From Candidatus Lernaella stagnicola (GTDB lineage Bacteria > Lernaellota > Lernaellaia > Lernaellales > Lernaellaceae): a stretch of DNA of 64,000 nucleotides. The position numbers were made by a program, and so were the translations under genes. Below, piece by piece: positions 1-9,105 of this stretch. The stretch spans positions 248,001-312,000 of the forward strand of contig JAVCCK010000038.1 in NCBI GenBank assembly GCA_030765525.1, read 5' to 3'. Every line of letters begins with the position of its first letter. Position 1 is the first letter of the stretch. Under the pieces are notes generated by a model. The model saw only the letters and a list, made by a program, of their open reading frames with translations, was not told where the DNA came from and searched no databases.

Positions 1-1137
1 CGAGTGCCCGTCACCGGCCAGATACGATTCGCCGGCGTCGAAAAAGCGTTTGAGGTCCGCGTCGGCGTTGATGATCGGCTCCTGCCGGTAATCGTAAAAG
101 TACCCGAAGCCCAACGTGAAGTAGCGCAGGTAGAAAGTGACGGCCGCCAGCGTGTCGACCTGTGCGCCCGGGGTGATGGTGTAGCTGCGGTCGACCTTCG
201 ACAGATCCAGAAAGCGGTTGTCGTCCAGTTGTAGATCACCGGAAAGCCCGGCGAGCGCGGCGTTGGGTTCGCTCCATTTCGGTCCCTCGCGCTCGTCTTC
301 CAGATAGTAGAAGAAGCTGCCTTCGAGCCACAAACCGATCCACTGGAGACGCCCGGGAAGGCGAACGTGCATCATGTGCGTCAAGCCGGGCGCCAGGCTG
401 CCCTGCCCGACATCAAGCTGCGCCCCCATGCCGAAACGTTGCGCTTGGTTGGGATCGGCCAGGATTCCGCTGGGCACGATTAACGAGAACTGCGAGGTGG
501 CGCTGAAGTACCGACCTTCGTAGTAGGTCCACAGGAAGCCCGTCGTCAGGTCGCCGGGGTCCCAACCGAGACTGCGGAAGCGGGCGTCCGGCGCGGGGCG
601 GCCGTATTGCTCGTAAAGTCGGAAGAGGTCTTCGACGGTGCGCACGCCGATACGCGCGGAGGTTCCCGGTGTGAAACGGAAGTCCAGGTCGGCTTCTTGC
701 TTGACCAGGGGGAAGTGCGCGTAAAACGTAACGTGGTCCAAGATGCCGTAGCTCAATCGTAGATCGAGCATTTGCAGGCGGCCGTCGACCTCGGTGATGA
801 ACTGAAAGAAACGCCCGTCGCTGCCGAAGGGGTCCTGCGGGCGCATCGATTGGATGACGTCGCCGACGCGGTTGTCGTCGCGGTAGGCCGAGTCGTACCG
901 CCGACTGCGGTAATCGAGCCGCAAGCCCAGTACCCGCTCGGGTACGCGTTCGCTGAGGCGGCCCCAAAGCAGAATGTCGCCTTGATCCTCAATCGCTTCG
1001 GTGGTTTGCATCATGCGCTGGTAGTAGCTCAGCGACGGTGGCGCGGGCGGTTCGTCCTGGGCGTGCACCGGGCTTCCGCCCACGAAAAACGCGGCCAGCA
1101 GTACCCACAACCATTGTCGCCGGGAGTAAACCGTCAT
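1..1137 (-). CDS. Outer-membrane beta-barrel protein, cassette A (3' end beyond window)
   Basis: This frame opens at an ATG at 1137 and runs 379 codons without a stop to the window edge, so the C-terminus is missing. Residues 1-26 look like a Sec signal peptide ending PVHA before QDE. The rest alternates polar and aromatic residues with Tyr/Trp/Phe-rich strands, as in an outer-membrane barrel. It is a paralogue of the barrel at 38404-39816: FTPGTSARIGV at about residues 155-165 matches FTPGSSERLGV there, followed by similar LYEQYGRP/LLEKLGRP and DPGDL/DAGDL stretches, and preceded by QDPFG/DDPFN. It starts 3 bases after the ceramidase-like stop, so it is the third gene of cassette A. The ligand or transport role is unknown; substrate-specific pore or lipid-handling barrel are both possible. 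Confidence 0.75.
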   Translation of the reverse strand, partial: MTVYSRRQWLWVLLAAFFVGGSPVHAQDEPPAPPSLSYYQRMMQTTEAIEDQGDILLWGRLSERVPERVLGLRLDYRSRRYDSAYRDDNRVGDVIQSMRPQDPFGSDGRFFQFITEVDGRLQMLDLRLSYGILDHVTFYAHFPLVKQEADLDFRFTPGTSARIGVRTVEDLFRLYEQYGRPAPDARFRSLGWDPGDLTTGFLWTYYEGRYFSATSQFSLIVPSGILADPNQAQRFGMGAQLDVGQGSLAPGLTHMMHVRLPGRLQWIGLWLEGSFFYYLEDEREGPKWSEPNAALAGLSGDLQLDDNRFLDLSKVDRSYTITPGAQVDTLAAVTFYLRYFTLGFGYFYDYRQEPIINADADLKRFFDAGESYLAGDGHS

Positions 1138-1140
1138 GCG

Positions 1141-2508
1141 CTAATTTTCCAGCAACTCCGTGAACGCGTCAAAGATAATCCGGCCCGTATACCGACCGGT
1201 GCTCATCGTGGTTTCGTAGCTGTACGTGGGGTCCGTCCACTGATGGGGCATCATGATATACCCGAGTTCGTCGTTCGCCAGGCCGACGACAAAGGGCACT
1301 TCCGCATAGGGCATGGCCGCTTTGAATTTGCGGCCCAGCTCCGGGAAGGGTTCGCCGGGAATCAGAGCGAAATGGGCGCCGCCGATGCGCACGGCCGTCA
1401 CTTCGGTGATGTAGTTTTGCCCTTGGACACGCTCGGGGTCGGAAGAAATAATCCGGCAGCGGAACATGCCGACAAAACGCGCGTTCCGAATGCGCAGGGG
1501 GACATCGACGGTTCGCACGTCGATCGGAACCCCGGCGTGACGCGGGCGGTCGACCACGGCGCGCAGCGCGGCGTCAGCCAAGGCGCGGCCCATGTCGTCC
1601 ATCCAGGCGATTTTCTGTTCGGGTTTAGGGAATTTTTTACGGTCGTCGAAACGGGCGATGCGCGGCGAGATCATCCCGCCCAAGGCGCCGTTATAGAAAA
1701 TGCCCACGCCGCCGCCGTTTTGTTCGCAGTACTTGTAGAAGCGTCCGGGGAAATCGGCGCTTATTTTCTTGTTCGACAGCAGCGTTTCGGCGTGGCAGGC
1801 GAAATTGGCCACGGTGGCCAGCGGCGTACCGTCGATTTTTTCCACACGCAACACGCTCATGCGGCGGTCGATCGGCCCCGTGGGGTGCGGGAACCAGATG
1901 TTGCTGGACCATTGAGGGTCGATCTCGGTCGTGCCCGTCGCGATGCGAACCGGTACGGCGCCGCGAATCGCTTCGTCAACGCCCAGCGCGATATCTTGAA
2001 ACGTCTTATCCAGCCAATCGGTATCCACGCCGCTCCGCACGGGGGTGAGCAGGCCCGGCCCCCAGAACCCCATGGTGTCGGGTCCTTCATGGTTGTGGGT
2101 GGCGATCACATGCACGCGATGGGGGAAGTTCTTCGTGATCAAAGCGCGTAACCGGCGCACATCGGCGTTCATCATGCCGACGCAGTCGATGGAAATCAGG
2201 ACCACGGCATTGCGGCCGTCGTGGAAGTAGAGGATCCGGGCCGTCACCGGGTCGAGCACGCCGCGGCTTTTGCGCATTGGCTCGAAGCCGGCGATCCAGG
2301 CGCGGCGGTCGTAAGGCGTGATGTCCACCACCTTAACGCCGGCGCGCGTGACACCGTCGTCGAGTCGTTGCGCCGCGGCAACGTCAAAGGTATTGGGGAT
2401 GGAAACCGGCTGGTAGGCCTGCATTTCGACGCCGGGCTTTTCCAGGCTACACGCGCTTGCCGCCACGAGCACGACGATCAGAACGGCCGAAAGAATGATG
2501 CGCTTCAA
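1141..2508 (-). CDS. Neutral/alkaline ceramidase-family lipoprotein, cassette A
   Basis: The product is a 455-residue member of the neutral ceramidase N-terminal-domain family, which are zinc amidases. I chose the TTG at 2508: it overlaps the upstream TGA as TTGA, has GGGAG about 11 bases before it, and gives a compact signal ending LVAASAC (lipid Cys20). A longer in-frame start at 2685 would add a basic tail inside the upstream gene. Family marks are THNH (137-140, zinc site), ACHAE (237-241), SADFPG (249-254) and NGALGGMISP (273-282), whose Ser281 sits where ceramidases place the nucleophile. The large C-terminal domain of true ceramidases is not obvious, so ceramide as substrate is inference. 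A paralogue lies at 41493-42836. Confidence 0.78.
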   Translation of the reverse strand: MKRIILSAVLIVVLVAASACSLEKPGVEMQAYQPVSIPNTFDVAAAQRLDDGVTRAGVKVVDITPYDRRAWIAGFEPMRKSRGVLDPVTARILYFHDGRNAVVLISIDCVGMMNADVRRLRALITKNFPHRVHVIATHNHEGPDTMGFWGPGLLTPVRSGVDTDWLDKTFQDIALGVDEAIRGAVPVRIATGTTEIDPQWSSNIWFPHPTGPIDRRMSVLRVEKIDGTPLATVANFACHAETLLSNKKISADFPGRFYKYCEQNGGGVGIFYNGALGGMISPRIARFDDRKKFPKPEQKIAWMDDMGRALADAALRAVVDRPRHAGVPIDVRTVDVPLRIRNARFVGMFRCRIISSDPERVQGQNYITEVTAVRIGGAHFALIPGEPFPELGRKFKAAMPYAEVPFVVGLANDELGYIMMPHQWTDPTYSYETTMSTGRYTGRIIFDAFTELLEN

Positions 2509-4124
2509 GGTTCGATGTTCTCCCTCTCCTTCAAGGCCTGTTGCGAGGTTTGCAGGAGGGTTTGCAGTTGGACGAGCAAGGGGCGCAAGCCGTCGGGGTC
2601 GGGCTCGCGAAACGCTTGTCCCAGGTCGATCGAGTCGACGCCGGAAGCGTCCAACACCTTGATGATAAATGAGAGTTCCGACCAATCGAGGTAGTCGAAC
2701 AAGGGCACGAGTTGCTCGAAGCGGAACGGGTAACCGTCGGTGAAATCAACTTTCAGCGCCAGGAAGAGATCGTGGAGTATCCAGGCCAATTCGTAGTCCA
2801 GTTCGGCCACGCCCGGCACAATCAACGGTTCCGGATCATTCCACACGCCGTCGGCGTTTTGGTCGACGTAGCGAATGACGTCGTCGGATTGATCGTCGGT
2901 TTCCGCGGCGACGGACTCGATCATCTGCGCCAGGTAGCCGAACACCCAACCGAGCTGGGCCCCGGCCCACCGCATGTATGCGTCGCCTTCTGCCCCACGC
3001 AGACGCAGGAAGCGTGAATACACCGGATCGCCCAAGACGCGATTAAGCAGATTGTCCAGTTGCGCCAAGATGGCGGCGGCGTCCTGATCGCCTTCCTTAT
3101 CCAGCGAGAAGAGCCCGAGTTGCGTGCCCAGTTCGTCCAAACCCAGCTCGGCGAGAATCAGCGGATTGAGGTCCAGGTCGAGGGCGAGCGCCGCCGAGAA
3201 AAGCCCGTCCATCGCCGCGTAGATCGAGGCGAAGAAATACACGTCGCTCACATCGTGCACGCCGGAAAACACCGGCTTCAGGAAGGGATCGATCAACGTC
3301 ACGGTGTAGGAATCGTGCTCGAAGCGAAAACCCTCATGTTGACGGACTTCGGAAACGTTGAAGCCCATTTCCTCGCCGATCGGCAGCCAGAACTCCTCCA
3401 CCAACAGCGAGAGCGTTTCGCCGAAGAAAGCGAAGCATGTGTCGCGCGCCTCGCCGCAACCATCGAGGGTGACGAAGCAGTCGAGTTCCAAACCCAGGTA
3501 GAGGTTCTCGCATTCGGCGACGCAGTCCGCGACCTGCCACGTGGTGTCCAGGTAGTAACCGCAGGAGGCGAACTCCACGCACGCGGCGGAGCATTGTTCC
3601 CGGCTGGGCGGCAGCAACAGACCGAGGCAACGGTCGGTCATCACGTCGCAATCGGGAGCGTCGAGAATGCAGGCGATGGTATCTTCGCCGACCAAGGCGC
3701 TGCCGCCTTCGACGCATTCAGCGAAGGAAATGCGCAGCGCGTCGAGCAATCCGCATTCGTCGATGCGCTCGCATACCTGCGCGGCGACGTCGGGCGGGAA
3801 CTCGGAGGTGGTCGGCGTGTTGATCAACTCTTGCAGGAGGCCGACGGTGTCGACGAACTGCAGCACGTCGGCCAGGATGACACCGTAGCGGGCTTCCATG
3901 TTGCCTTCTTCGACGTCCAAGGCTTCTTGAAAAGCGATGTAGGCTCCGGCGCCGTCGCCGTCGCTGAGTTTCTCTTTGCCGCGCTCGACCCATTCGTCGG
4001 CGGTCGGCTCTTCCTCTTCCTCATCGCAGGCCGGTGCGGCCAGCACGGCTAGGAGCAGGAAAACAGCAAGCAGAATGCGCAGCAAACGCTCGCGGCGTTT
4101 TGGATGGAACGATGGAATGTGCAT
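2505..4124 (-). CDS. Cys-rich TPR-like lipoprotein, cassette A
   Basis: The 539-residue product has a basic n-region (KRRER), a hydrophobic stretch and a lipobox LAAPAC with Cys33, followed by an acidic run DEEEEEP. Residues 43-100 look like one TPR-like helical pair. Residues 118-230 hold 14 cysteines in two clusters, presumably disulfide-bonded in the periplasm or at the surface. Residues 418-432 (RYVDQNADGVWNDPE) resemble a DxNxDG calcium loop. The last eight cysteines are spaced 4, 6, 13, 4, 11, 7, 7, almost identical to the lipoprotein at 39828-41396 (4, 6, 14, 4, 11, 8, 7). It is first of the cassette A genes and overlaps the ceramidase-like gene. I do not recognise a named family; the function is unknown. 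Confidence 0.75.
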   Translation of the reverse strand: MHIPSFHPKRRERLLRILLAVFLLLAVLAAPACDEEEEEPTADEWVERGKEKLSDGDGAGAYIAFQEALDVEEGNMEARYGVILADVLQFVDTVGLLQELINTPTTSEFPPDVAAQVCERIDECGLLDALRISFAECVEGGSALVGEDTIACILDAPDCDVMTDRCLGLLLPPSREQCSAACVEFASCGYYLDTTWQVADCVAECENLYLGLELDCFVTLDGCGEARDTCFAFFGETLSLLVEEFWLPIGEEMGFNVSEVRQHEGFRFEHDSYTVTLIDPFLKPVFSGVHDVSDVYFFASIYAAMDGLFSAALALDLDLNPLILAELGLDELGTQLGLFSLDKEGDQDAAAILAQLDNLLNRVLGDPVYSRFLRLRGAEGDAYMRWAGAQLGWVFGYLAQMIESVAAETDDQSDDVIRYVDQNADGVWNDPEPLIVPGVAELDYELAWILHDLFLALKVDFTDGYPFRFEQLVPLFDYLDWSELSFIIKVLDASGVDSIDLGQAFREPDPDGLRPLLVQLQTLLQTSQQALKERENIEP

Positions 4125-4206
4125 CGGTCAACTCCCCTTCGGAGCATGTAGCCGCAGCCAGCTTAATGAGTGCCGGTCGCGCATGCAAGGCGAGTGCGAC
4201 GGCGTT

Positions 4207-6036
4207 CTACGGCGTGGCGGCCGCGTCGGCCGGCGGCGGCCAGACCTGAACGGGCTTCTCCGGCGGCGGCTCGCTGATCGGTTCGTGGGCGAATTTCCAC
4301 ATGCCGATGCGCCGGTCACCAAAGTATTCCACGTTCGCGCGCACGGTTTCCTGCCAATTCTTGAAAGGAAACTTCGCTTGCGGCTCGGGCAATCGTTTCC
4401 AGTGGCGGTATGCGGCTCGCCCCAACAAATCCTTGCGCACATACGCGTAAACGCCGAGGCGGCCGGTTTGCTCGCGGCGTCGAATTTTCGCGGGTTTTTG
4501 TACGGCGTGCCAGCACAGTTCGTACTGTTCCTTTAGCTCGACGTAGCTGTAAATCGTGTATTGCTGCGCATTAAGCGTCGTCTTTCGCAGCCACTCCCGC
4601 ACGCCGGCTTCGCCGCGCGCGAACAAGGCCGGAAGTTGCATGATGATTTCCGGGCGCTGTTCGAACACGTAGCCGTAGTCGTACTTTTCATGCCCGACGA
4701 CGCGGCGACCTGTCGCAATTTCCAAGTGCGCTAGGTGAACATCGGTCAACCCGACCAGATCCAGAATCCGCTTACCGGAGTAAAATCCGAACGCGCCTAT
4801 GGGAATCGTCGCCACGGTCGCATCTTCTGGGATACTGCCGCGAAGCGCTTTACCGGCGGCGATGTAGTCACTCATCGCCTGCTGCAGGAGGCGATGTTGC
4901 AGCATGTGGCCCATCGGAATCATATTCGCCCAAACGGCGAGCCCGACCGCGACCGCCGCGGCTTTAAGTACCGGCCGCCCGCGCGGGGTCGGTTGCTGTT
5001 CCGGATCGCGCCGCCCGACCGCGAAGTACCAAATACCCAACGCGAAGAACGGAAAACCCGGCAGCAGAAAGCGCTGGAATGCGAAATAATCACCGCCGAC
5101 GCGCACGATGTAGATCAACAGCACGCCCAGCAGGCCCAGCGCGGTCGTCAGCCAGCGCGGCCATTGCCGCCAGGTTTTGACGCGCCAAAGGATGCAGCCA
5201 ACCAGTGCCAGGGGCGTGAGCATCGAAATCGACGAACGCCAGAGATAAGTCAGGCCGGAAACCATCAGCGCCCCGCCGCCGCCGACTTTCGCGTAATACG
5301 TGTTGGGCATCGCGTAACCGAAATACAACCAGCGCAGCAGCCAATAGGTCGCGAACAATCCGCCCGCGAGACCGCCGTACATCAACGCGCGAACGACGCG
5401 GTCTTTGCGCCACGGGATCAACCAACTCACGCCCAGCACGAGGCCGATCAGCACGCCTTCCGGGTGCAGCAGTCCCGCGGCGAACGTGACCAACGCCGAG
5501 GCCCACGGCAGGCTGTTTCGTTCGTGCTCGCGCAAGTGCAGGGTCCACGCCGCGATCCAGGCCAAGGCGAACGGGGCGGTTTCCATACCCGAGTTGGCCC
5601 ACATCACACCGGGCGTGCACAGCGCCAGATAGAGAATCAGCAGCCATTCGGAAAAACCAAGCGGCCGGTCGCCGCGCACGCGCCGCACCTGCCGCCACGT
5701 TAGGGCCACCACGCCCGCCCACGCCAAGATGCCCAGCAATACCGCCCAGATTTGTACCGGCACCTTGCCCAGCAAGGTCAGCGGCGCGTTCACTACCAGC
5801 CAGGCGAAGCTCGTGTAGCCCTCCACCTTTTCGCCGGGGTTGAAGCCCAAGCCATGGCCGTTCACGAAATTCTCGGCAAAGCGGAAGGTGATGAAGGCGT
5901 CGTCGACCGGCACGCGTGACGCCCGGTAAAATCGCCCGAATATCAACACCAACACGAGTGCGAGTAAAAAAACGTGCCACGCTTTCCACACTCGTGCGGC
6001 TGGTGCTTTGGTCGTGGTTTCCGGCGCGGTCATCAT
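4207..6036 (-). CDS. GT-C type membrane glycosyltransferase (AftB-like)
   Basis: The 609-residue polytopic protein begins with a transmembrane helix at about 20-38, followed by the acidic motif VPVDDAFITFRFAENFVNGH (about 43-62) and the segment KVEGYTSFAW. This DDAFI...EGYTSF pattern is typical of GT-C glycosyltransferases related to mycobacterial arabinofuranosyltransferases, which use a polyprenyl-phosphate sugar at the outer face of the inner membrane. Many further hydrophobic segments fill residues 75-390. The last 200 residues are soluble, presumably periplasmic. The gene lies 33 bases downstream of the SGNH hydrolase gene. A polyprenyl-phosphoribose synthase-like gene at 50943 could belong to the donor pathway. 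The sugar and acceptor are not visible from sequence. Confidence 0.72.
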   Translation of the reverse strand: MMTAPETTTKAPAARVWKAWHVFLLALVLVLIFGRFYRASRVPVDDAFITFRFAENFVNGHGLGFNPGEKVEGYTSFAWLVVNAPLTLLGKVPVQIWAVLLGILAWAGVVALTWRQVRRVRGDRPLGFSEWLLILYLALCTPGVMWANSGMETAPFALAWIAAWTLHLREHERNSLPWASALVTFAAGLLHPEGVLIGLVLGVSWLIPWRKDRVVRALMYGGLAGGLFATYWLLRWLYFGYAMPNTYYAKVGGGGALMVSGLTYLWRSSISMLTPLALVGCILWRVKTWRQWPRWLTTALGLLGVLLIYIVRVGGDYFAFQRFLLPGFPFFALGIWYFAVGRRDPEQQPTPRGRPVLKAAAVAVGLAVWANMIPMGHMLQHRLLQQAMSDYIAAGKALRGSIPEDATVATIPIGAFGFYSGKRILDLVGLTDVHLAHLEIATGRRVVGHEKYDYGYVFEQRPEIIMQLPALFARGEAGVREWLRKTTLNAQQYTIYSYVELKEQYELCWHAVQKPAKIRRREQTGRLGVYAYVRKDLLGRAAYRHWKRLPEPQAKFPFKNWQETVRANVEYFGDRRIGMWKFAHEPISEPPPEKPVQVWPPPADAAATP

Positions 6037-6069
6037 AGCGGGATAGTAAGCGGGAGCGCGAGCGTCGTG

Positions 6070-7119
6070 TCAACCGGACCGGCCGTCGCCGTCTTCCATG
6101 AACGCGCGGGCCGGGCAGTTTTCGGCGCCCCACATCGCGGCGAGTCGCGCGGCGATCTCGCGGGCCAGCAAGCGGTGGCCGTGGGCGTTGGGATGAACGG
6201 TATCCGCCAAGGGGTTGCGGCCCGCTTGGCGCTCCGCGCTAAACAAGGCTTGAAGATCGATGTCGCGCGGGCCGGGTTGCCACTCCAAAAAGAACGGGCC
6301 GGGGACGATCTTCTCGCCGGTCAGCCCGGCGGAGGATATCTGAATGAAGCTTCCGCCACTTGCTTCGACGCGGGCCTTCAGCGCGTCGCGGTTTTGTCGG
6401 AAGTCCGCTTCGGACACGCGGCAGTGCGGGTTCATCGGCAACGGGCCTTCCCGGAAGACGTGCTGCACGCGGCTGCGCATGTACGAAACGTTCACGTTGC
6501 GCAGCAAGCGATAGAGCCGGCTGTTGACGTACAGTTTGCGGTGGAGCGACAGCGACCACGCAGGTACCTGCGACCACTCCTTGTCCGAACGAATCGGCGC
6601 CGGGCTGGCGTCGTTGGCACCGAAGTAAAAGATGAGCACGTCGGGCTGCAGGGTTTCCCACAACTGCTCGACCAGCAGGCGCCCTTGGTAGCTGGTATAG
6701 CCGTGCCGACCCAGATTCCACACTTCGATGTTCGCGTCCGGAAAACAACCCGGCAACGTGCGTCCAAGCACTTGCGGGTACGCCTGGTGCGGCTGGACCT
6801 GGTCGCCGATCGTCGAGCTATCGCCTAACGCCACGATGCGCGTGACACCCGCCGGCTTCGAACCCGGAGATCGCGCGATGTTGTAATTCTGCGGCGTCAG
6901 CGGATACACCTTGGCGCCCAGCGTGATGTACTCGTCCCACTCCGCGTCCTTGCCGCCGAGGCTTTGATAAAGCACTCGATCGACGAACACCGGGCCGCCG
7001 CTGTCGACGGTGACGTTAAACAGTCGCAGGCCAAGTTCGGTCAGGGGAAGTAGGAGCAGTATCGTAAGCAAGGCAAAGGCCAGGCGCTTGCCAAGCCGCA
7101 TGCGCCCGCGCCCGCTCAC
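6070..7119 (-). CDS. Membrane-anchored SGNH/GDSL-family hydrolase
   Basis: The 349-residue protein has an N-terminal membrane anchor or signal (about 11-28, LAFALLTILLLLPLTELGL) and an SGNH hydrolase domain. The block I motif is ALGDSSTIG (nucleophile Ser), block III is FYFGANDASP (Asn), and the C-terminal DTVHPNAHGH supplies the catalytic Asp-x-x-His. Such proteins act as esterases or O-acetyl transfer/removal enzymes on glycans and lipids outside the inner membrane. It lies between asd and the GT-C glycosyltransferase in a close-packed operon, so a role in modifying an exported glycan is reasonable but is inference. Confidence 0.82.
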   Translation of the reverse strand: MSGRGRMRLGKRLAFALLTILLLLPLTELGLRLFNVTVDSGGPVFVDRVLYQSLGGKDAEWDEYITLGAKVYPLTPQNYNIARSPGSKPAGVTRIVALGDSSTIGDQVQPHQAYPQVLGRTLPGCFPDANIEVWNLGRHGYTSYQGRLLVEQLWETLQPDVLIFYFGANDASPAPIRSDKEWSQVPAWSLSLHRKLYVNSRLYRLLRNVNVSYMRSRVQHVFREGPLPMNPHCRVSEADFRQNRDALKARVEASGGSFIQISSAGLTGEKIVPGPFFLEWQPGPRDIDLQALFSAERQAGRNPLADTVHPNAHGHRLLAREIAARLAAMWGAENCPARAFMEDGDGRSG

Positions 7120-7128
7120 CGCGCCGCC

Positions 7129-8148
7129 TTACAGGTGCCGCGCCACCAACAGTTCGGCGATCTGCACCGTGTTGGTGGCCGCGCCTTTGCGCAGGTTGTC
7201 CGAAACGATCCACATGTTCAGCCCGTGGGGTAGGCTCGGGTCGACGCGGATCCGGCCGACAAACACTTCGTCGTGGCCGACGCATTCGCTGCCGAGCGGG
7301 TAGACGCCCTTGGCCGGGTCGTCAAGCACCACGACGCCGGGGAAATCGGCCAGCAAGGCGCGGGCCTCGTCGGGCGAAAGCGGGTTTTCGAACTCAACGT
7401 TCACCGCTTCGGCGTGACAGGCGAAGGTCGGCACGCGGACAGCCGTGGGGGAAACCTGGATCGTCGGATCGAGGATCTTGTGCGTCTCCCAGATCATCTT
7501 CATTTCTTCTTTGCTGTAGCCGCCCTCCATGAACACGTCGATTTGCGGCAGGCAATTGAAAGCGATTTGATGGGGGAATACTTCCGCCGTGATCGGCTTC
7601 GCATTGAATAGGCTGATCGATTGGTTGGCCAGTTCATCTATCGCGTCCATGCCCGCGCCGGAAACCGACTGGTAGGTGGCCACGACCACGCGTTTGATTT
7701 TCGCTTTGTCGTGCAAGGGCTTGAGTGCGACGAGCATTTGAATCGTGCTGCAATTCGGATTGGCGACGATACGCCGAGCCGTATAGCCGTCGACCGCGTC
7801 GGGGTTAACCTCCGGCACGACGAGCGGGACGTCGTCCTCGTAGCGGAACGCGGAAGTGTTATCGACCACGACCGCCCCGGCGGCCGCCGCCGCAGGAGCG
7901 AATTTCAGGCTGATGGCGGCGCCGGCGGAGAAGAGCGCGATGTCGATATCGGCGAAGCTGTCTTCGGTGAGGATTTGGACGGGTAATTCTTCGCCGCCGA
8001 AATCCACTCGTTTACCGGCGCTGCGCTCACTGGCCAGCAGTCGCACTTCACCAACCGGAAAGTTGCGTTCGGCGAGTATCTCGAGGATTTGTCCGCCGAC
8101 CAGGCCGGTCGCACCGACCACTGCCACGTTATACCGGTCCTTTTTCAT
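7129..8148 (-). CDS. asd: Aspartate-semialdehyde dehydrogenase
   Basis: The enzyme reduces aspartyl-phosphate to aspartate semialdehyde with NADPH, the branch point to lysine/diaminopimelate, threonine and methionine. The 339-residue length is standard. The N-terminal dinucleotide motif is VGATGLVGGQ (11-20), and the catalytic cysteine is Cys133 in ANPNCSTIQM. VSGAGMDAIDEL and the C-terminal RIRVDPS.HGLNMWIVSDNLRKGAA signature are also present. It follows pssA after 48 bases. Its link to peptidoglycan (DAP) fits the envelope theme of the operon. Confidence 0.97.
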   Translation of the reverse strand: MKKDRYNVAVVGATGLVGGQILEILAERNFPVGEVRLLASERSAGKRVDFGGEELPVQILTEDSFADIDIALFSAGAAISLKFAPAAAAAGAVVVDNTSAFRYEDDVPLVVPEVNPDAVDGYTARRIVANPNCSTIQMLVALKPLHDKAKIKRVVVATYQSVSGAGMDAIDELANQSISLFNAKPITAEVFPHQIAFNCLPQIDVFMEGGYSKEEMKMIWETHKILDPTIQVSPTAVRVPTFACHAEAVNVEFENPLSPDEARALLADFPGVVVLDDPAKGVYPLGSECVGHDEVFVGRIRVDPSLPHGLNMWIVSDNLRKGAATNTVQIAELLVARHL

Positions 8149-8196
8149 TTTTCATGTTCCCTTCGCTGGGTTTTGTTCACGTTCTGATCGGCGACC

Positions 8197-9105
8197 TTAT
8201 GATGCGTCCGGAGCCTTAGCATAAGGATAAACACCGTGCCGGCGATAGTAAAACAAGTAGAAGAACGGGCCGGATAGCGCGTAGAGGACGGCCGCCATAA
8301 AGAGCGTCTGCACGGGCTTGGCGAACGTGACGGTCAGAAGAACAACGACAAACAAGAAGGTGCCGAAGGGGTGTCGGCGGTGGATCGCCACCGATTTGAA
8401 ATTCGGGAAATAAAACGTGCTGACCATCAACATCGACACCGCCAAGGTGAGGATCATGAAGGGGAAAAACCACAACGCCTTGCCTTCCAGTGTGGTGCAT
8501 TCCATTTCGACGCACATCAGAACCGAAAACGCCAAGGTACCGGCCGCGGCCGGAATCGAAAGCCCTTGGAATACTCCCTTGGGCAGCTTTTCGGTGGTGA
8601 CGTTGAAGCGCGCCAGGCGCATCGCACCGCAAGCCACGTAGATAAAGGCGATCACCCAGCCCAGGCCGGTGCCGCGGTGGTCGCCCCAACCCCAGCGCAG
8701 GGCGAAGTTGTAAACGAGAAACGCCGGCGCGAGGCCGAAGCTGATCAAGTCGGACAGCGAGTCGAACTGCATGCCGAAGGGGCTGGTCGTGCGCGTGAGT
8801 CGGGCAATCCGCCCATCGAGGCCGTCGAAGATTCCCGCGACGAAAATCGCCCAAGCCGCGGCGATGAAATAGTTGGTGTCTTCCCGGGGGAAGATAAACG
8901 CACCGAAGGACATGCTGATGCTGTAAAAGCCGAGCATCAAGCTCGCGGCGGTCATGGTGTTGGGCAGCAGGTAGAAACCGCGGCGTGGTCCTTCGCGGCC
9001 CGAATCGTCGTCGCAGGGTTGGCCGTCGTCATCCTCGGCGCAATCGTCGGCGACTTCCAACTCGGGCAGGATGCCGTGTTGTTCCTGATCGTTATTGCTC
9101 GCCAT
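8197..9105 (-). CDS. pssA: CDP-diacylglycerol--serine O-phosphatidyltransferase
   Basis: The enzyme condenses CDP-diacylglycerol with serine to give phosphatidylserine in the inner membrane. The 302-residue protein carries the CDP-alcohol phosphotransferase motif, with Asp94, Gly95, Ala101, Arg102, Gly111, Asp115 and Asp119, and several transmembrane helices. It is a type II PssA. The first 45 residues form an acidic soluble extension (EVADDCAEDDD, then QPCDDDSG) that is longer than usual for the family. Its start overlaps the end of psd by 14 bases, which suggests translational coupling between two consecutive pathway steps. Confidence 0.95.
   Translation of the reverse strand: MASNNDQEQHGILPELEVADDCAEDDDGQPCDDDSGREGPRRGFYLLPNTMTAASLMLGFYSISMSFGAFIFPREDTNYFIAAAWAIFVAGIFDGLDGRIARLTRTTSPFGMQFDSLSDLISFGLAPAFLVYNFALRWGWGDHRGTGLGWVIAFIYVACGAMRLARFNVTTEKLPKGVFQGLSIPAAAGTLAFSVLMCVEMECTTLEGKALWFFPFMILTLAVSMLMVSTFYFPNFKSVAIHRRHPFGTFLFVVVLLTVTFAKPVQTLFMAAVLYALSGPFFYLFYYRRHGVYPYAKAPDAS

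Noticed and set aside
772-2151. Plus-strand open frame of 459 codons
   Set aside because: It is the shadow of the ceramidase-like and barrel genes on the minus strand. No family resemblance.
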